Below are positions 44,655-57,490 of a DNA stretch of 64,000 nt, one piece after another (position 1 is the first letter of the stretch; every line of letters starts with the position of its first letter). Under the pieces are notes generated by a model, which worked only from the letters and a program-made list of their open reading frames with translations, had not been told where the DNA came from and ran no database searches. This stretch comes from Capsicum annuum (taxonomy: Eukaryota > Streptophyta > Magnoliopsida > Solanales > Solanaceae): positions 92,507,006-92,571,005 of the forward strand of contig NC_061120.1 in assembly GCF_002878395.1 (NCBI RefSeq), read 5' to 3'. The position numbers were made by a program, and so were the translations under genes.

Positions 44655-45235
44655 CGCTAAAAATCTAAACCAAAATGTATAGGAAAATATAAGTCGGTGT
44701 CCACTTACGACACCTACCTATTAGTGGCACCTACGCCACATAGGTGGCCATAGTAGGTGACAGGAAACTTCAACGTTGCAACATTTCTTTTGCACTGGTA
44801 CCTACGGAGCGTAGGTGGTACTTACATCCTGTAGGTTACCTCATCATATGTACCAGGAAACTCTTCTAAAATCATCTTCTCTGAACTTCAATTCTCTAAC
44901 ACTTACGCTAGTACCTACGATGCCGTAGGTGGTACATACGGGTCGTCGGTGACCCCTTGTAACTAGCTGTCACTCCAACATTCTAATTCTCTTAAGTTTC
45001 TTCTCTTATACCTATGACAAGCCACTTAAAGGCCGTAAATGGGAACTACACAATGTAAGTGGCATCGTAACTGGGCATTTCTGCAAGTTTAACTCTTGTT
45101 CTTCATTTTATGCTCCAAAACCTAGTTCCCTAAAAAATAAACTCAAAAGCACATCATATCTGCCAAAATAATCCTAAGTACTTGCATATTTTCCAATTTT
45201 AAGTATCGAAAGTGCGATGAAATCATGGCACATCA
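44655..45235 (-). mobile_element. Element A 3' LTR fragment
   Basis: Homologous to the distal half of the family LTR and overlapping 57320-57490 of A's other LTR ('aagtcggtg', 'gtggccat-gtaggtgacagg'). It ends GGCACATCA at 45235. It carries a dense set of CCTACG...CGTAGG dyads at 44690-45070. The proximal part (TGATGTC end) is missing at the junction with the forward element. Confidence 0.75.
44690..45070. repeat. CCTACG/CGTAGG dyad array in element A LTR
   Basis: At least five imperfect palindromes, for example ACCTACGGAGCGTAGGTGG and CTACGATGCCGTAGGTGG. Similar units are at 39760-40005, 57400-57490, 49360-49520 and 50140-50400. Confidence 0.65.
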
Positions 45236-46698
45236 ACACCCTCAACATAGAATATTTGCATGTCATCAGGTAATAAAAATACAATAGAAACACAACACGG
45301 TGCTTAATCAATAGAAATCTAAGATACATACGACAGTCAATCCCAATTTCAGCTAAAAAATGTCACCCCTACTGCCTCTAATCTTTTCAAAACCAACTAA
45401 ATGAATCAATGCAGCACAATAATGTGACCCAAGGGATTAAGATATGGCATTACATTAGCAACGCATAATCGAACATATGTACAAATTTCACTGCCCGAAT
45501 AAATAAGCATTTAGCAACACAACCCATGCACCTCACAAAAAAGAAGCCTCACTCACTCAGTAGAATAATGCATATTAATGCAAAGCCAATCACAAGACAC
45601 TAACACTCTCAAAAGAAGTTCCACAATATGCACAAAATACCATAAGCTTGCCTTTATTTTCTTACATTAGTTTTTTGGATAGTTGGGCTAGAATAACTAT
45701 AGGACTTTACTCGGCTTGTAACATAGGCTTGGGGCTGGTATGGTACATGTAGGAATTTAGTGACTAAGCCTCCTTGTCAATGCCATTACATTTGGGGTCT
45801 ACTGATCAACCAACTATTTTCTTTTATTCCTCCTTATTTCTCCCTTTTTCTTTTTATTTGCTTATTCTAGTTGGGTGCAGTTTCTTTTATTCTTTCCTTT
45901 TCTTTTACTGATTTTCTCTTTTTTTTTTCATAATTTCTTTCTTTCTTTTCTTTTTTCCTACCACTCTAAACCTTACTTTCTTTTGTCTTATTTATGCCCT
46001 TCTTCATACCCACTTCAAGTCATGCACCTCTATGATAGCCACCGTCAATGTAGGCGATTTACTTGAGTAGAGATGCACAATGTCCAAGGAGAACCAGAGC
46101 CAAAATAGGTTCATTGTAACTAAACTTTGAAGGTGAAATGTGAAAATAAGAAAAATAGTCTGTACCGGTTCAAATTATGGATTAAGGGATACTTATTCAT
46201 ATTTAGATGTTCATTTCAGCTAAAAGTGGACTAAATTTAAGAACGACCTATGATTCATTACTAACTGACTATTCTACAACCAAGGCAAGACTAAATGGGT
46301 AAGTTCTGGATTCAACACACAATAGGAACTAAGTAAGCATCTCACACACACATGGCATAGGGTTTTATCAAAAATTACTACCTATTCGGTTCATGAAAAT
46401 GCTAGCTACGATTATTATGTCCCTAATACTAATGCCATAACGAGATTCACAATGGTCAAATTTATATAAATATCACATAGTTCACAATAAATTTTTTAGA
46501 GGGGTATTATTTTTCTAACACATTCAAGCACAATGAAAACACAATACATCAATTGCCTTAGGTACTTATTTTTCACCTAGCTAAATAACAAAACAAAAAC
46601 CATCATGAAACAAATACAGTATGACACAATATTTCCTAGACATATTGGTTCTACTATTATATCGCAGTCGATGGGAAAAGAAGCACAAAAATAAAAAC
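45236..46698 (-). other. Element A 3' untranslated region
   Basis: Sense TTGAGGGTGT precedes the LTR (polypurine tract). The block is homologous to 4005-5601 and includes the conserved 'ggactttactcggcttgtaacataggcttgg' segment at about 45692-45735. The T-rich stretch at 45790-45970 explains the forward ORF at 45875. Confidence 0.6.
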
Positions 46699-49276
46699 TC
46701 ACAACGGTTGTGGTACATCTCCACTCTCAATTAAAAGACTACATAATGTCCCCAGTGCATGATCATAATATAAAGCAAGGAAGTACAAACATACCTGGGA
46801 TGCACTAAGCATCCGTCTCATGCTCGTTCTCATCTGGGCATCTGGTATCTCAACTGGCATAGGCGATGATAGTGGCGGGGCATGACTAGAAGATGCATCC
46901 ACTGCTATCTCATAACAGCTGATTACATCCGCTGTTGCAGACTCCCTAGAATTAAGAATGGCCTTTTTAAAGGCCTAATCAAATGGAATGTAGGGGTCTT
47001 ACAACTCCTCCCCTCTACCTCTCTTAGTCCCAACCATAAGGACCGACTTCTCTTCAATAATAAATCAAATCACTGAGGGTGGTGTAGAGGCATAGGCTGA
47101 GTGAATGAGAAAACAACATAAGGTATGACTAGAACCTAACTCTTAACAAAAGAGCGTACCTCTATTGGTATCATGGCCACCTCTTTTAATGTCAGACAGA
47201 TCTGGATCTTATTTATTTTAAAACCGCGCAATAGCCCAACCCTCAAAAGCATATATCCAGGCATAGAACTTACTAGTGAAATCCACCATCACAAGCTAAA
47301 GCATATCTTGTATTCGATTCTTAGCACTCTCTAACTTTGACCAAACCCAAGGCTAGATCTGTGCATACAATGAAGAATGCTCAGACTCTTACCCATTCAG
47401 GTGGGTGGTAGTCTAATCCTGTATCTCTACTGACTCTATAAAAATTCATAGGGTACAATAATAAGCCTTATGGCTATAGCTATGGTAGTGGCAGTATGTT
47501 GAGGGGAATAAAAAATGGCCTAACTAGCTCAGAAGTGGAGGCCGAGGCCAAAGTAGAAGTAGTTGAGGCCCCTTCCTTATCTATATCAACCTCGGGTGCA
47601 TTTCTATGCTAACCCTCATCAACATCAATGATCGTATCAAAATTCTTGTACATCCTATCAAAATTCACTATCGTAGTTGTAGGACCCTCAAAATAGGTCG
47701 AAATCAAAGTTAGAGGTACCCTAGGTCTCTATGGAAGGATCGGGTTTGCCAGATCCTTGATCATGCTATTATGTGCAATGCTCATCACCTCAATTATCCT
47801 ATCTACATCTAGAATCTCAGGAACACCTGTCTCATCACATAGTCTCTGGATCAGGTAGGGGAAGGAAAGAGTGGTCATGTCCCTGAATGCCCACTCATGC
47901 ATCTCATATCGAATCACTGCTGCAAATTCAACCTCATATACTACCAACAAACTTGAAACTGATGCAGCGTTATCCCATGTTAATAGGTTGTCTAATGTAG
48001 TAAGACAAAATCAAAAGCATGCCTCTATCCACCAATATTTGGCGGTGATATACAGTGCCGCCTTCTTAATCTCCCCTTTACCCTCAATCTAGGAGGCATC
48101 ATCGCCTAAGTCTGAAATTAGATTGGAAATCCATCTCACCAAACCCAACCTCTGTTGTTCGGAATCAACATCTCTCATGGTGTTCTATCTCATGGTAATA
48201 TCAATAGGAAGTCACACTCTGCTTTAGACACTAGAGCTACATAGTCAGACCCAAAAAGAACTCGGTAGATGGCCATCGCTGAAATATCAACCTAAACTCC
48301 TCTCACCAAAGTGTGTTCTAATTGGGGGCTACTCTATGCCTCTATCTCCTCTAAGTGTCACCAAAGAAATTATGACAATGTTAGAAGCATAGAACTCCTT
48401 AACCAAGGCTTGACTGTAAGATCCCTAGGGCCGAGTTATCCATTCAAACTAGTAGGGCTCAAATGAAGGTTGTATATCTGGTGCCCCTGCTACCCATGGT
48501 AAATCAAACCTCCTCTCGGCCTAAATAGTCCTCTTAGGTCAACTCACCACAGTAATAATGCTATACTGCTCATAAATCAGTTGCATCCCTTCATGCACCA
48601 TCTCAGGTTTATCTCAGCTATTGGTACAGTCTAGACATGTGTAGAGTCAGAAATAGGGTCAATTGGTAATGATAAGGGAGGCTGAGGATCTTATGCAGGG
48701 AGCTCTATTTCAGGTGCTGAAGAAGATGAAACCTGAAGTGGTACTTGAGATATACCTTCTTTTGAATGGGGTACTACTAATGCAGAATTAATTTCTGAGG
48801 CCGAATCAACCTCTAACCCCTCCTCAAACTGGGGGTCCTATGTGTTCTTCTACTCACCCCGAACTAGAAATTAATTTAGACTCAACCTTTTGTTTGGTGT
48901 CTGACTTCTCTTCCTAAGAGCTATCCTCATAAGCATGCTCTCACTCCTTAAACTGGGTAGAGTGTGGTGGTGAAGTCCTGGCCAACTTTATCCTCAGCCT
49001 AGGAATTGGTCTAGATATGGTCGTCTGGGACTTGGCCTATGTAGATGAAGGCTGAGTCCTCGAATGAGTCTTATTGGGGTGCAGGTTGCATGCCCTAGAT
49101 ACCCAAAGTGGCTACAACAACGGCTGCAGCTACAACCTATCTTTTCCTTTAAGTTCATGGAGTCTCTGGTCTATTCAAAGAAATCGGTTTCTCCTCCATT
49201 AAGCCACTGTGATCAAGGGATTCATCTCAACTCCTCGACTTCACTCTTTTCTTCGTTATTTTCTTGGGTGTCATAG
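46699..49276 (-). pseudogene. Element A 'putative plant transposon protein'-like ORF, heavily broken
   Basis: The sense sequence starts near 49276 with a Lys-rich MTPKKITKKRVKSRS segment. The best-kept block (47950-47729) reads VYEVEFAAVIRYEMHEWAFR, then TLSFPYLIQRLCDETGVPEI. It aligns with NIGQLVISDMRYV...LLSFPYFITEL of the ORF in element #2. Upstream traces around 48200-48000 include SEQQRLGLV and IKKAALYITAKYWW. At least twenty stops interrupt it. The position between integrase and 3' LTR is where Athila-type elements carry an extra or 'env-like' ORF. I see no clear signal or membrane segment, so I do not call it an envelope. Function unknown. Confidence 0.55.
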
Positions 49277-50507
49277 TACCTGATGAATCAATTGTTAGTG
49301 CCTGAAAGAGAAGAGGGGAATGAAATTTTTTAAAAGAAAATGAGAACTTTTCAGGGTGGGGCACTTACGAAGGCCACCTATGGGCCGTAGGTGCCACTTC
49401 CGCCTGTTAAGCCTCCTTTGTTGGTGCTAGACAAAGCCCTAAAGTTTCAGCGCTTTATATCTGACACCTATGGAGTCACTTATAACTTATAAGTGCTATT
49501 ACGTGGCTCGTACGTGCCATCATATATACCTTTCTAAGGGTACTTTGAATTTTCCAAATTTTATATCCCTATACAATGTATTTAGCCCAAGTCTAATTTT
49601 GCACACAACAACACTTATCAAGTTTACAAACACAGGAAAGGCACACAAAATATTGGGTTTTCATCAAGTTTTTCAACTTCTACTTCCATTTTGGCATGAT
49701 CACAACTTATTTATTCAAGTGCAATGCACCAATGACAACTTTTAGATTATTCTAGGCTCCTAAAAACAATATTTTTGAGTTTTACATAATTTTCATACAT
49801 ATTCAAGTTCCAACACGCTTTGTTAACTTCACAATGAAATACTAGTATGAGCCAAAAATTTACCTTGATTACAAGAGATAGAAGTTGAAAATTAATAAAG
49901 TGAAGAAAACCCTAGCCTTTAAATGTTCTTAATCAAGCAAGTGATGGACTCAAGAGGGAGTTCTGACTTTTATAGAATCAAAGAGGAAGTAAGAGAGTTT
50001 AAAGTTGGGTGGGAGTTGCAAATGCTAAGAATATGGGGCATAGGAATCAGATTTTAGGTTTTCAAAAGTGTTGGTAGGCCGGTCCGGGTCGGATCCACTT
50101 GGGTTCGTCCCTGATTTTTAAAATCTAGACCAAAATTTTTCTATCACTTATGGCATAACTTGTGTCCTGTAAGTTCCACTACGACCCGTAAGTGGCAGAA
50201 AAATTTTTGTCCCTCTAAACTTTTTGTTCTGACACTAATGACACCAGTTATGAAGTTGTAAGTGGTACTTTTGACCCCCGTAAGTAGGCTCTTAAGTAAA
50301 AGTTCAGAGACCCCAAAATTCTCAGATTTTTCACTCTGACAGTTATTACATCAGTTACCTGGCCTATGGGGGACTTATGACCCCCATTAGTGGATTAATA
50401 AGTCCCCTTACCTGGAATTTTCTGAATTTTACACTGTTTTACCATGTTCCATGGTAGTTCCTCATGTTTTACCCCTACAAAAAAACAACATGAATACTAA
50501 AATAGTG
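49277..50507 (-). other. Element A spacer with LTR-type dyads
   Basis: Non-coding. It carries the family's dyads outside the LTR: CACCTATGGGCCGTAGGTG at about 49375 and 'cttgtgtcctgtaag...gacccgtaagtgg' at 50155-50190. The forward frame at 49470-49745 has no domain. Confidence 0.55.
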
Positions 50508-51860
50508 GGTTGCCTCCCATCCAACACTTGATTTAATGCCGCAGGACGACGTGGCTAGGTTACTCAGACTTCACCAACAATCCTATAGGTTGCCTTCCAT
50601 GAAGCACTTAAGCTAACCTCATAGCACGACTCGGATGCCTTGGCTAGGCAAACTTCGCCAAGGCATACATCAACAACCACAATTACCTCATCAACATTAC
50701 CCAAATAGTGCTTGACGCGCTGCCTATTCACCTTGAATGGGGCTTCACCATATAATTTAAGCTCAATAGCACCATGTGGAAACACCTTAAGCACGGTAAT
50801 GGTCTATACCACCTAGACATCAACTTGCCAGGGAACAAGCAAGTCTTGAATTATATAACAAAACCATATCACTGGGCTCAAACACTCTCATCTTGATCTT
50901 CTTATCATGATACAACTTCATCTTTTCTTTGTACAAAGTAGAACTCTCATAAGCACAGAGCCAGAATCCATTCGACTCATTCACCTTTCTCATTCTCAAC
51001 TTAGGAACATCATGCCACTCCAAATTAAGTTTTTTTAATGCCCATAGTGACTTGTGCTCAAGTTTGACTGCCAAGTGGCATTCCTTACCGTACAAAAGTT
51101 GATATAGAGAGGCACCTAAGGGGGTCTTAAAAGTTGTCCGGTAGGACTATAAAGCATTATATAACATCCTTGACTAGTCAGTCCTGTTGGCATTCATATT
51201 CTTCGCCAATATGGACTTGATCGCTTTATTGGAGACCTCAACCTGCTCACTCATTTGTAGATGATAAGGTATTGCCACCTTATACTTTATACTATATTTT
51301 TAGAGTAGGGCCTTGAAAAGAAAATTACAAAAGTGAGACCCACCATCACTAATAATTGCACGTAGAGTGCCAAATCAATAAAAGATATTCTTTTTCAAGA
51401 ATACAATAACACTTTGACCTTTATTGTTGGAAAGCGCAATCGCCTTTACCCACTTCAAAACATAATCGACTTCCACTAGAATGTACTTCATCTCATTGAA
51501 GCTCACAATCAAACCCATGAAATCAATTCCCCATATATAAAAAAACTCTAACTCTAAGATAGGTGTCATAGGGAGTTCATGTTTTTGTGAGATATTGCCT
51601 TGGCGCTGACACTGGTCAAAGGGTTGATCAAAGTCATGAGCATCCTTGTAGATAGTTAGCCAATAATGCCAAACTATAGAATTTTATTAGTTGTTCGGGT
51701 ACACCATGATGACCCCTAACTGGTGATGAATGACAATCCTCAAGGATACTCATCATCTCCACCTCAGGAACATATCTACGAATAAAACCCTTAGCATAAA
51801 TACAAAAGAGATAAGGTCCATTCGAGAAAACTTTTCTTACCTCATGCATGAATTGCTTTT
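50508..51860 (-). pseudogene. pol: Element A integrase, degenerate
   Basis: In sense order, the N-terminal zinc region is at 51849-51634 (FSNGPYLFCIYAKGFIRRYV, then ILEDCHSSPVRGHHG). The catalytic core starts at 51569 (FYIWGIDFMGLIVSFNEMKY, with the first catalytic Asp in GIDFMG, then VDYVLKWVKAIALSNN). Later come the typical Athila C-terminal parts: YGKECHLAVKLEHKSLWALK and YKEKMKLYHDKKI (51095-50820), and VFPHGAIELKLYGEAPFKVN with RVKHYLG (50794-50740). The product would insert element DNA into chromosomes. Stops and frameshifts separate every block. The conserved TGGGAGGCAACC 12-mer marks its downstream end (50508-50519). Confidence 0.8.
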
Positions 51861-53430
51861 TCTACTAGAATGACAAATCTTCCAAAACAATATCACTTGC
51901 CTAAAAGTTGGAAAAATCTGCAAATCAAGGGATTAAGTCTTAAGATCCTTCCAGGATACACTCATCTTGAAAAGTATCATCTCAAACTCATCCCCTAACT
52001 TCTGCATTACCTCCTCCTCAAGTTGATATAAATGATCAACACCTGATTCTCAGTGCCCTTCTAATCTTTCACCTCAATGTCAAATTTTTGGAATAAGAGA
52101 ATCCAATATATCAACCTCAATTTTGTTTCTTTATCTGACATTAGATAGCTCAAAGCTATATGATTTGTGTGAACTATGACTTTGGTCCCTATCAAATAAG
52201 ACCAGAATTTCTCAATGGAAAAAACCACCACAAGTAACTCTTGTCTAGTAACTGTATAGTTTTTCTATGTGGGGTTTAATGCCTTGCAGGCATAATAGAT
52301 TAGGTGAAGGATTTTCTCATGCCTTTATCCTAGGACAGCACCCAAGGTTACTCCGTTAGCACCACACATAACCTCAAATGGTAATGATTAATCAGGGGAC
52401 ACAATAATGAGAGCCGAGATCAACCGCTCATTAAGGCACTCAAAGGCCTTGAGGCATGTATCATAAAATACAAATTTCACCTAATTCTCTAAGATTTGCA
52501 CAGAGGACTAGAAATTTTAGAGAAGTTAGTGATGACCCTCATACAAAAGCTAGCATGACCCAAAAAACTTCAGATACCCTTAATTGAGACCGATGAAGGC
52601 AATTTTTCAATCACTTTTATCTTTGCTCTATCCACCTCAATACCTTGCTTTGATATTTTGTGACTGAGAACAATACCTTCCTTCACCATAAAATGGCATT
52701 TCTTCTAATTTAACACCAGATTGTATTCCTCATATCTTTGGAGTGTGTTGGCTAAATGGTCCAAACAATCATCAAAGGAGTCCCCAAATACCAAAAAGTC
52801 ATCCATGAATACCTCTATACTATCTTCCACTAAGTCAGAAATTATAGACATCATACACAGCTATAAGGTGGCAGGATCATTGCATAGTCCAAATGCCACC
52901 CACTTGAACGCAAATGCCCCATAAGGTCAAGTAAAAGAATTCTTTGTTTGGTCTTTGAGATCAATCAAAATCTGATTGTATCTTGAGTACCCATTAAGAA
53001 AATAGTAGCAACCCCTTCCTATGAGTCTATCCTGCATCTGATCCCTGAATAACATAGGGAAATGGTCCTTTTGAGTCTAAGTATTAAACTTCCTATAATC
53101 CATGCATACTCTCCATCTAGTAATTGGTCTTATGGGAACCAATTCATTCTTCTCATTTTGGCCCAAAGTGATCCCAGCCTTCTTAGGTACACATTAAACT
53201 AGGTTAACCTACTCACTGTCCTCTATGTGGTAAACCACTCCAATACATAACCACTTGATGATCTTTTTCTTCACTACCTCCTACACAGGAGAATTCAACT
53301 AACGTTGGTGCCCTATGTTGGATATATATTCTGGTTCAAGCTTCATCTTACGAGTGCAAATACCGGGTGGAAACCCCATAATATCTGTAGTAGTCCATCC
53401 TGTGGACCTCTTGAACCTCTAAAACACTGA
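51861..53430 (-). pseudogene. pol: Element A reverse transcriptase-RNase H, degenerate
   Basis: Near 53160-52930 the sense frame gives VPIRPITRWRVCMDYRKFNT, the Ty3/gypsy RT motif with DYRK. The palm follows with GYSRYNQI (about 52970), WVAFGLCNDPATL (about 52890) and the catalytic VFMDDFLVFGDSFDDCLDHL (about 52815-52755). Next is KKCHFMVKEGIVLSHKISKQ (about 52700). The RNase H region shows NYTVTRQELLVVVFSIEKF (about 52260) and KVIVHTNHIALSYL (about 52175), where the usual TDH reads TNH. The FMDD pair is intact, but stops are frequent. It is the closest thing to an autonomous Athila polymerase in the window. Confidence 0.8.
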
Positions 53431-56313
53431 GATCAAAGCTTCAACCTATGTCTCTAATGAATCAGCAACAATTATGATCATTAAGGTATTGTTGGACCCT
53501 AAAAATATATAACATAAGTGAGATGGGAGGGGTTTCAATTCCAAGACTGTTGTTTCCTTAATAAATGGTCCAGCTGGAGGAATGGTTCTATTCATTAGAT
53601 CAAGATCTGGCTTCTTCAGAGCATAAATATAAGAACTTTTTCCATATAGTTTGCTCACCATCTTATCATACTCATCAATGATATCATTGTCAAAGTTTAT
53701 GATAACTATTACTAATGCCTCAACCCTAATCTTTCTTGAATGGACACAGTCACTGCATCATCATCAATAGTATTAATCACGAATGCCACTCATATATCCT
53801 TCAGTTGTCATATAGATGGACTCAAATTAAAAGTAACTTTCTCAACCTTAAGTCTAAACTTCATCTGCCTTATCACCATGTCAACCAAGGCCCTACCCAT
53901 AGCTAGGAAAGGCCTTCCTAAGATAATAAAGACTTCTAACTTAACCTCATAGTCAAGGTTCACAAAATTAGATTGGAATATAAAGGATTCCATTTTTACA
54001 AAAACATCACACAGAATACCAATCTATTTTTCATGGTCTGGTCAACCATCAACAACTTTATAGATGTAGGTTTGGGTACCCCCAACCTCTACTACATGTA
54101 CTATCAATGACATCAGATTGATACTAAGTCCTAAATTACATAGAGCTCAAGAAAAGTTAAAGAACCCAGTGGTAAATGGATAGTAAATGCTTTGGGGTCC
54201 TTCTTCTTCTTCTTAACCAATCATCGAGAAGCAATGGCACTGCAATGATGAACATTATTAGTGGGCTCAAAACTCACTGTCCACTTTCTAGTAACCAAAT
54301 CCTTTATGAACTTAGAGTATCCAAGCATCTGCTATAATTCTTATTTAAAAGAAATATTAACAGACATTACTTTCAACATCGACAAAAACTTCTGCTACTT
54401 CCATTCCTGTTGTTTCTTTTTCAACCTTTGAGGAAAAGGTGGGGAAGGTCATAGAATAATCTTTATTATTGGCTCATCTGTCTTTTCTTTACCTTTATCA
54501 TTCTCAAATTTTTATCAACACCCATCAATTTTTGTGATGACTTATCACTATTCACCAACTATTTAGATTCCACTTTGGGTTCCTTATTTATATCAACCAT
54601 ATTATTCTAATATTCATTAATTATAAGCATGAGAGGATAAATAGTGGCCTTACCACTCCGAGTGGATATGGCCAAACAATAATTGTCATTTTTTGGATTC
54701 GGTGCAATATTAATCGAAAGAGTGCCCATTTGGCGCTAATTCAAGGTCGCTGACATCTAACCAATTTGCTAATAAAGTTTGTTTATTGCAGTAGCATGCA
54801 ATTCTACTTTCTGGGTCAAACCTGAAATGTATACCTTAATATCCTTAAGACAACTTTCTTGACTTTTTGAACCCTTAACTAGTTTAGTGAGCAACACCTC
54901 TATCCTTGACTCAGTATAATAGGTCCTTGGTGGAACATATGCACCACTTTCCTCTTTGTAATCATCATTATTCCTCCAGTTACCATATCTCTCTCTCTAC
55001 TTTTATCCTTGTATCTATCCCTATAGTAGTTCTAACCTTGGTTCCCTAGCCTCAAGTTCTAATTTTCTTGAGCAGGCAATTAGCACTTGGCTCTAAAACC
55101 CTCCAACTTTCTATCCAGATACTTCAACTTTTCATCCATATTAGAATAATATATAAAAGCTTTACCTAATGCACACACAATATTAACCTGCTCATAATTT
55201 ATAGTTGCAAATTATTTCATTAGTAACCCAATCTCTGTCCTAGTTATGCAACCTCTTAAGTTACTAAACTATTTACGACTCTATGATCGTTAAAAGCACC
55301 AATGGAATAAGTGGTTGCACCTCTCTCTGCCTCCCGAGTATGTCACCCTCAATTAGTAAGAAAAATCTGATCTATGATTTTTGATGAAGGTTCATGAATG
55401 CTCTTCCCATAATAAAATCAACCATAGCTTTAGAACTAGTATTCAGGGCACAATAGAAAATCTCCAGTAGATGTTTCCCCAAAATTCATTGATTAGGCAC
55501 CATGATCAAGTTTTTTCATAAATTGAAACCATGCCTCATACATTGTTCAGAATGCATCTGTCTGAAGTTATAAATCTCATCCTTCAATTGTAGCATTCTG
55601 GCTGGAGGGAAGAAGTGATCTAAAAACTACTTCGGTAACTCGTTCCAAGTAATAATGGACCTACGAAGTAGTTCCCCTAACCATAATATAGCTTTCTAGT
55701 TAGAAAGAATAGGAACAACCCGAGTCTCAACGCTTCTTGGTTTACCCTAGGTATATTATATGAAGTGCAAATTCCAACAAAATTAATAAGGTACATATCT
55801 GTGTTATCAGTCGGCAGGTCAGCAATCACACCTTTCATATTCAACAACTAGATCATAGCACTAGTAATGTCAAACTTTATCCCCTAGAGAAACTCAGAAG
55901 GAATGATGGCTCCTATCTCTATAGGCTCTACATACCTAATGTCCTTATCTGGATCTACAAAAGCTGGAAATACTGAAAAGTTGGGGGTAATAGAGATCTA
56001 TCTTTTCTACCTCTATCGAGTTCTGCTCGACGATCATATTCTTGCCTCTAGTTTGCTCTCTCTCTATCTCCTGAGCTGCACGCTGGGAATGGTTATTATC
56101 CCTCTTTACATTTATTTCTGCTAATAACCACACAATAGTTTTGATAACTATCTTCTGAGGAGGTAGGGGTGGTAATTCCTATGGATCATCTTGAGGCAAC
56201 TCATGATGAGCTTCACGATCATGATCTGACATCCTATAATTCTATTGTAAGATTATTTCTGGCTCTGGATCAAATGGGATCAAGGGATTTCCTTGAATCC
56301 TAGTACTGGGCAT
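53431..56313 (-). pseudogene. gag: Element A gag-protease, degenerate
   Basis: ATG at 56313-56311 begins MPSTRIQGNPLIPFDPEPEI before a stop, matching the gag start of element #1. Gag traces continue leftwards: the FPPARMLQLKDEIYNF-like region near 55600, and a NIS/LEAL-type C-terminus near 54400. The protease has RALCNLGLSINLMSL (about 54175-54115): the catalytic Asp is Asn, as in the forward element. Its second half (53993-53808) reads FVNLDYEVKLEVFIILGRPF, then GRALVDMVIRQMKFRL. Stops are too many to count reliably. It would have been the structural and maturation part of the polyprotein. Confidence 0.7.
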
Positions 56314-56395
56314 CAAGCAATGTACGTCCTAAGAAGAACAAAAATATAAAAGCTGAAAACCTCAACAACTTCAATTAATAAATTCATAATTGTAT

Positions 56396-56413
56396 TCCCT
56401 TACAATGGCAATA
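56396..56413 (-). other. Element A primer-binding site, decayed
   Basis: TCCCTTACAATGGCAATA on the plus strand matches 11 of 18 bases of the tRNA-Asp-type site complement, at the family's five-base spacing from the LTR. Confidence 0.5.
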
Positions 56414-56418
56414 AAATT

Positions 56419-57490
56419 TGATGTCTCCCAAACTATACCCTCTAAGAATATACAACACAGTCACTATAAAATTATATTAACCAACCTAGGTTGGGTTAGA
56501 TCCCACAGGGAATAAGTTGACTCTATTTCTCGAACTTGTTGAAGTAGCTGAAAGCGCAGAAAAGTAAATAAGGGATTTTGTAATAAACATTAAAAAGTAA
56601 TAATTCTTGATCCCTTTTGGTTGTAGTCAATCTGAGATGAACTCTAGGACTGTTTTCCCCTGGCTCTCTAACTCAGTAGGTTTCTCATGCTAAATCTATC
56701 TCGCTGCCATACATACAGAATCTGACAAGATAAGTATTGCTAATCGTCTTGTGAATGCTTTGATAAATATCACTCTTAAACTTGTGAGTCTCTAGGTGTT
56801 GCGTTACTAATCCTTATCTTTGATCCTAGTTTAACTATATCCTTTTGGGTATCAAGTTATTAGACGAGGGTTGATAGCCTCGAATCATTGTTATAATCTT
56901 TTTTCCCAATCTTAATCTCTCTTGTGAAGATGATCTCAAATACATGCAGGTTCTTAGTGTTGGCCACAACTAAGGAAACAATTAAACTGAAGAACATCAC
57001 AATGCAAGTGTAAACAATGATCAAGAAGAATCTCACACTTCCCCTACTTCATTATTCTGCCAAGGTTTCCATAACCTTAGTAAAGAATTTAGCCACTCAT
57101 AGTTGTAAGAAATGCCATGGAATTCAATAAAGAAAGCATCAAAGTAATCTCAAAACAATAAAGAATAAAACCCAAAGTCTCAAATTAATTAATCAATCAA
57201 AAACCCAGAAAAAGAGACTCAAGATCAAAAACCAATCTTAAAATCAAATATATGTTTGTGAATAATATGATTGCGTAAATGGACTAAAAAATATCAAATG
57301 GGTATTTAGAGTACATATAAACCATTGAAATCAAAACCAGAACATACAGGGAAAACTAAGTCGGTGACCACTTAGGGCATTAATTTATGGGTTATTAACT
57401 AGCACCTACATCACATAAGTGGCCATCGTAGGTGACAGGAAATTTCAATGCTTCATCATCTCTTTTGTATGGGAACCTATGGGGCGTAGG
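56419..57490 (-). mobile_element. Element A 5' LTR, truncated
   Basis: The plus strand starts TGATGTCTCCCAAACTATACC and is homologous to 2646 onward. The TATA position reads TCTAAATACCC in sense. Homology stops after CGTAGG at 57490, where a different element begins. Confidence 0.8.

Larger units (their letters stand above)
44655..57490 (-). mobile_element. Element A: antisense Athila-like element with full gene set
   Basis: A 12.8 kb antisense element. The 3' LTR is a fragment (44655-45235) and the 5' LTR (56419-57490) is cut by the next insertion. The sense order is decayed primer site (56396-56413), gag, protease, RT, RNase H, integrase, dyad-rich spacer, transposon-protein ORF, 3' untranslated region. 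Every coding part is interrupted. It is the only element here that keeps all enzymes, and it shares LTR, gag start and 3' region with #1. Confidence 0.8.

Noticed and set aside
46699..49276. Retroviral-type envelope gene in element A
   Set aside because: The position is right for an env-like ORF, but the sequence resembles the plant transposon-protein family and I see no signal peptide, cleavage site or membrane anchor.
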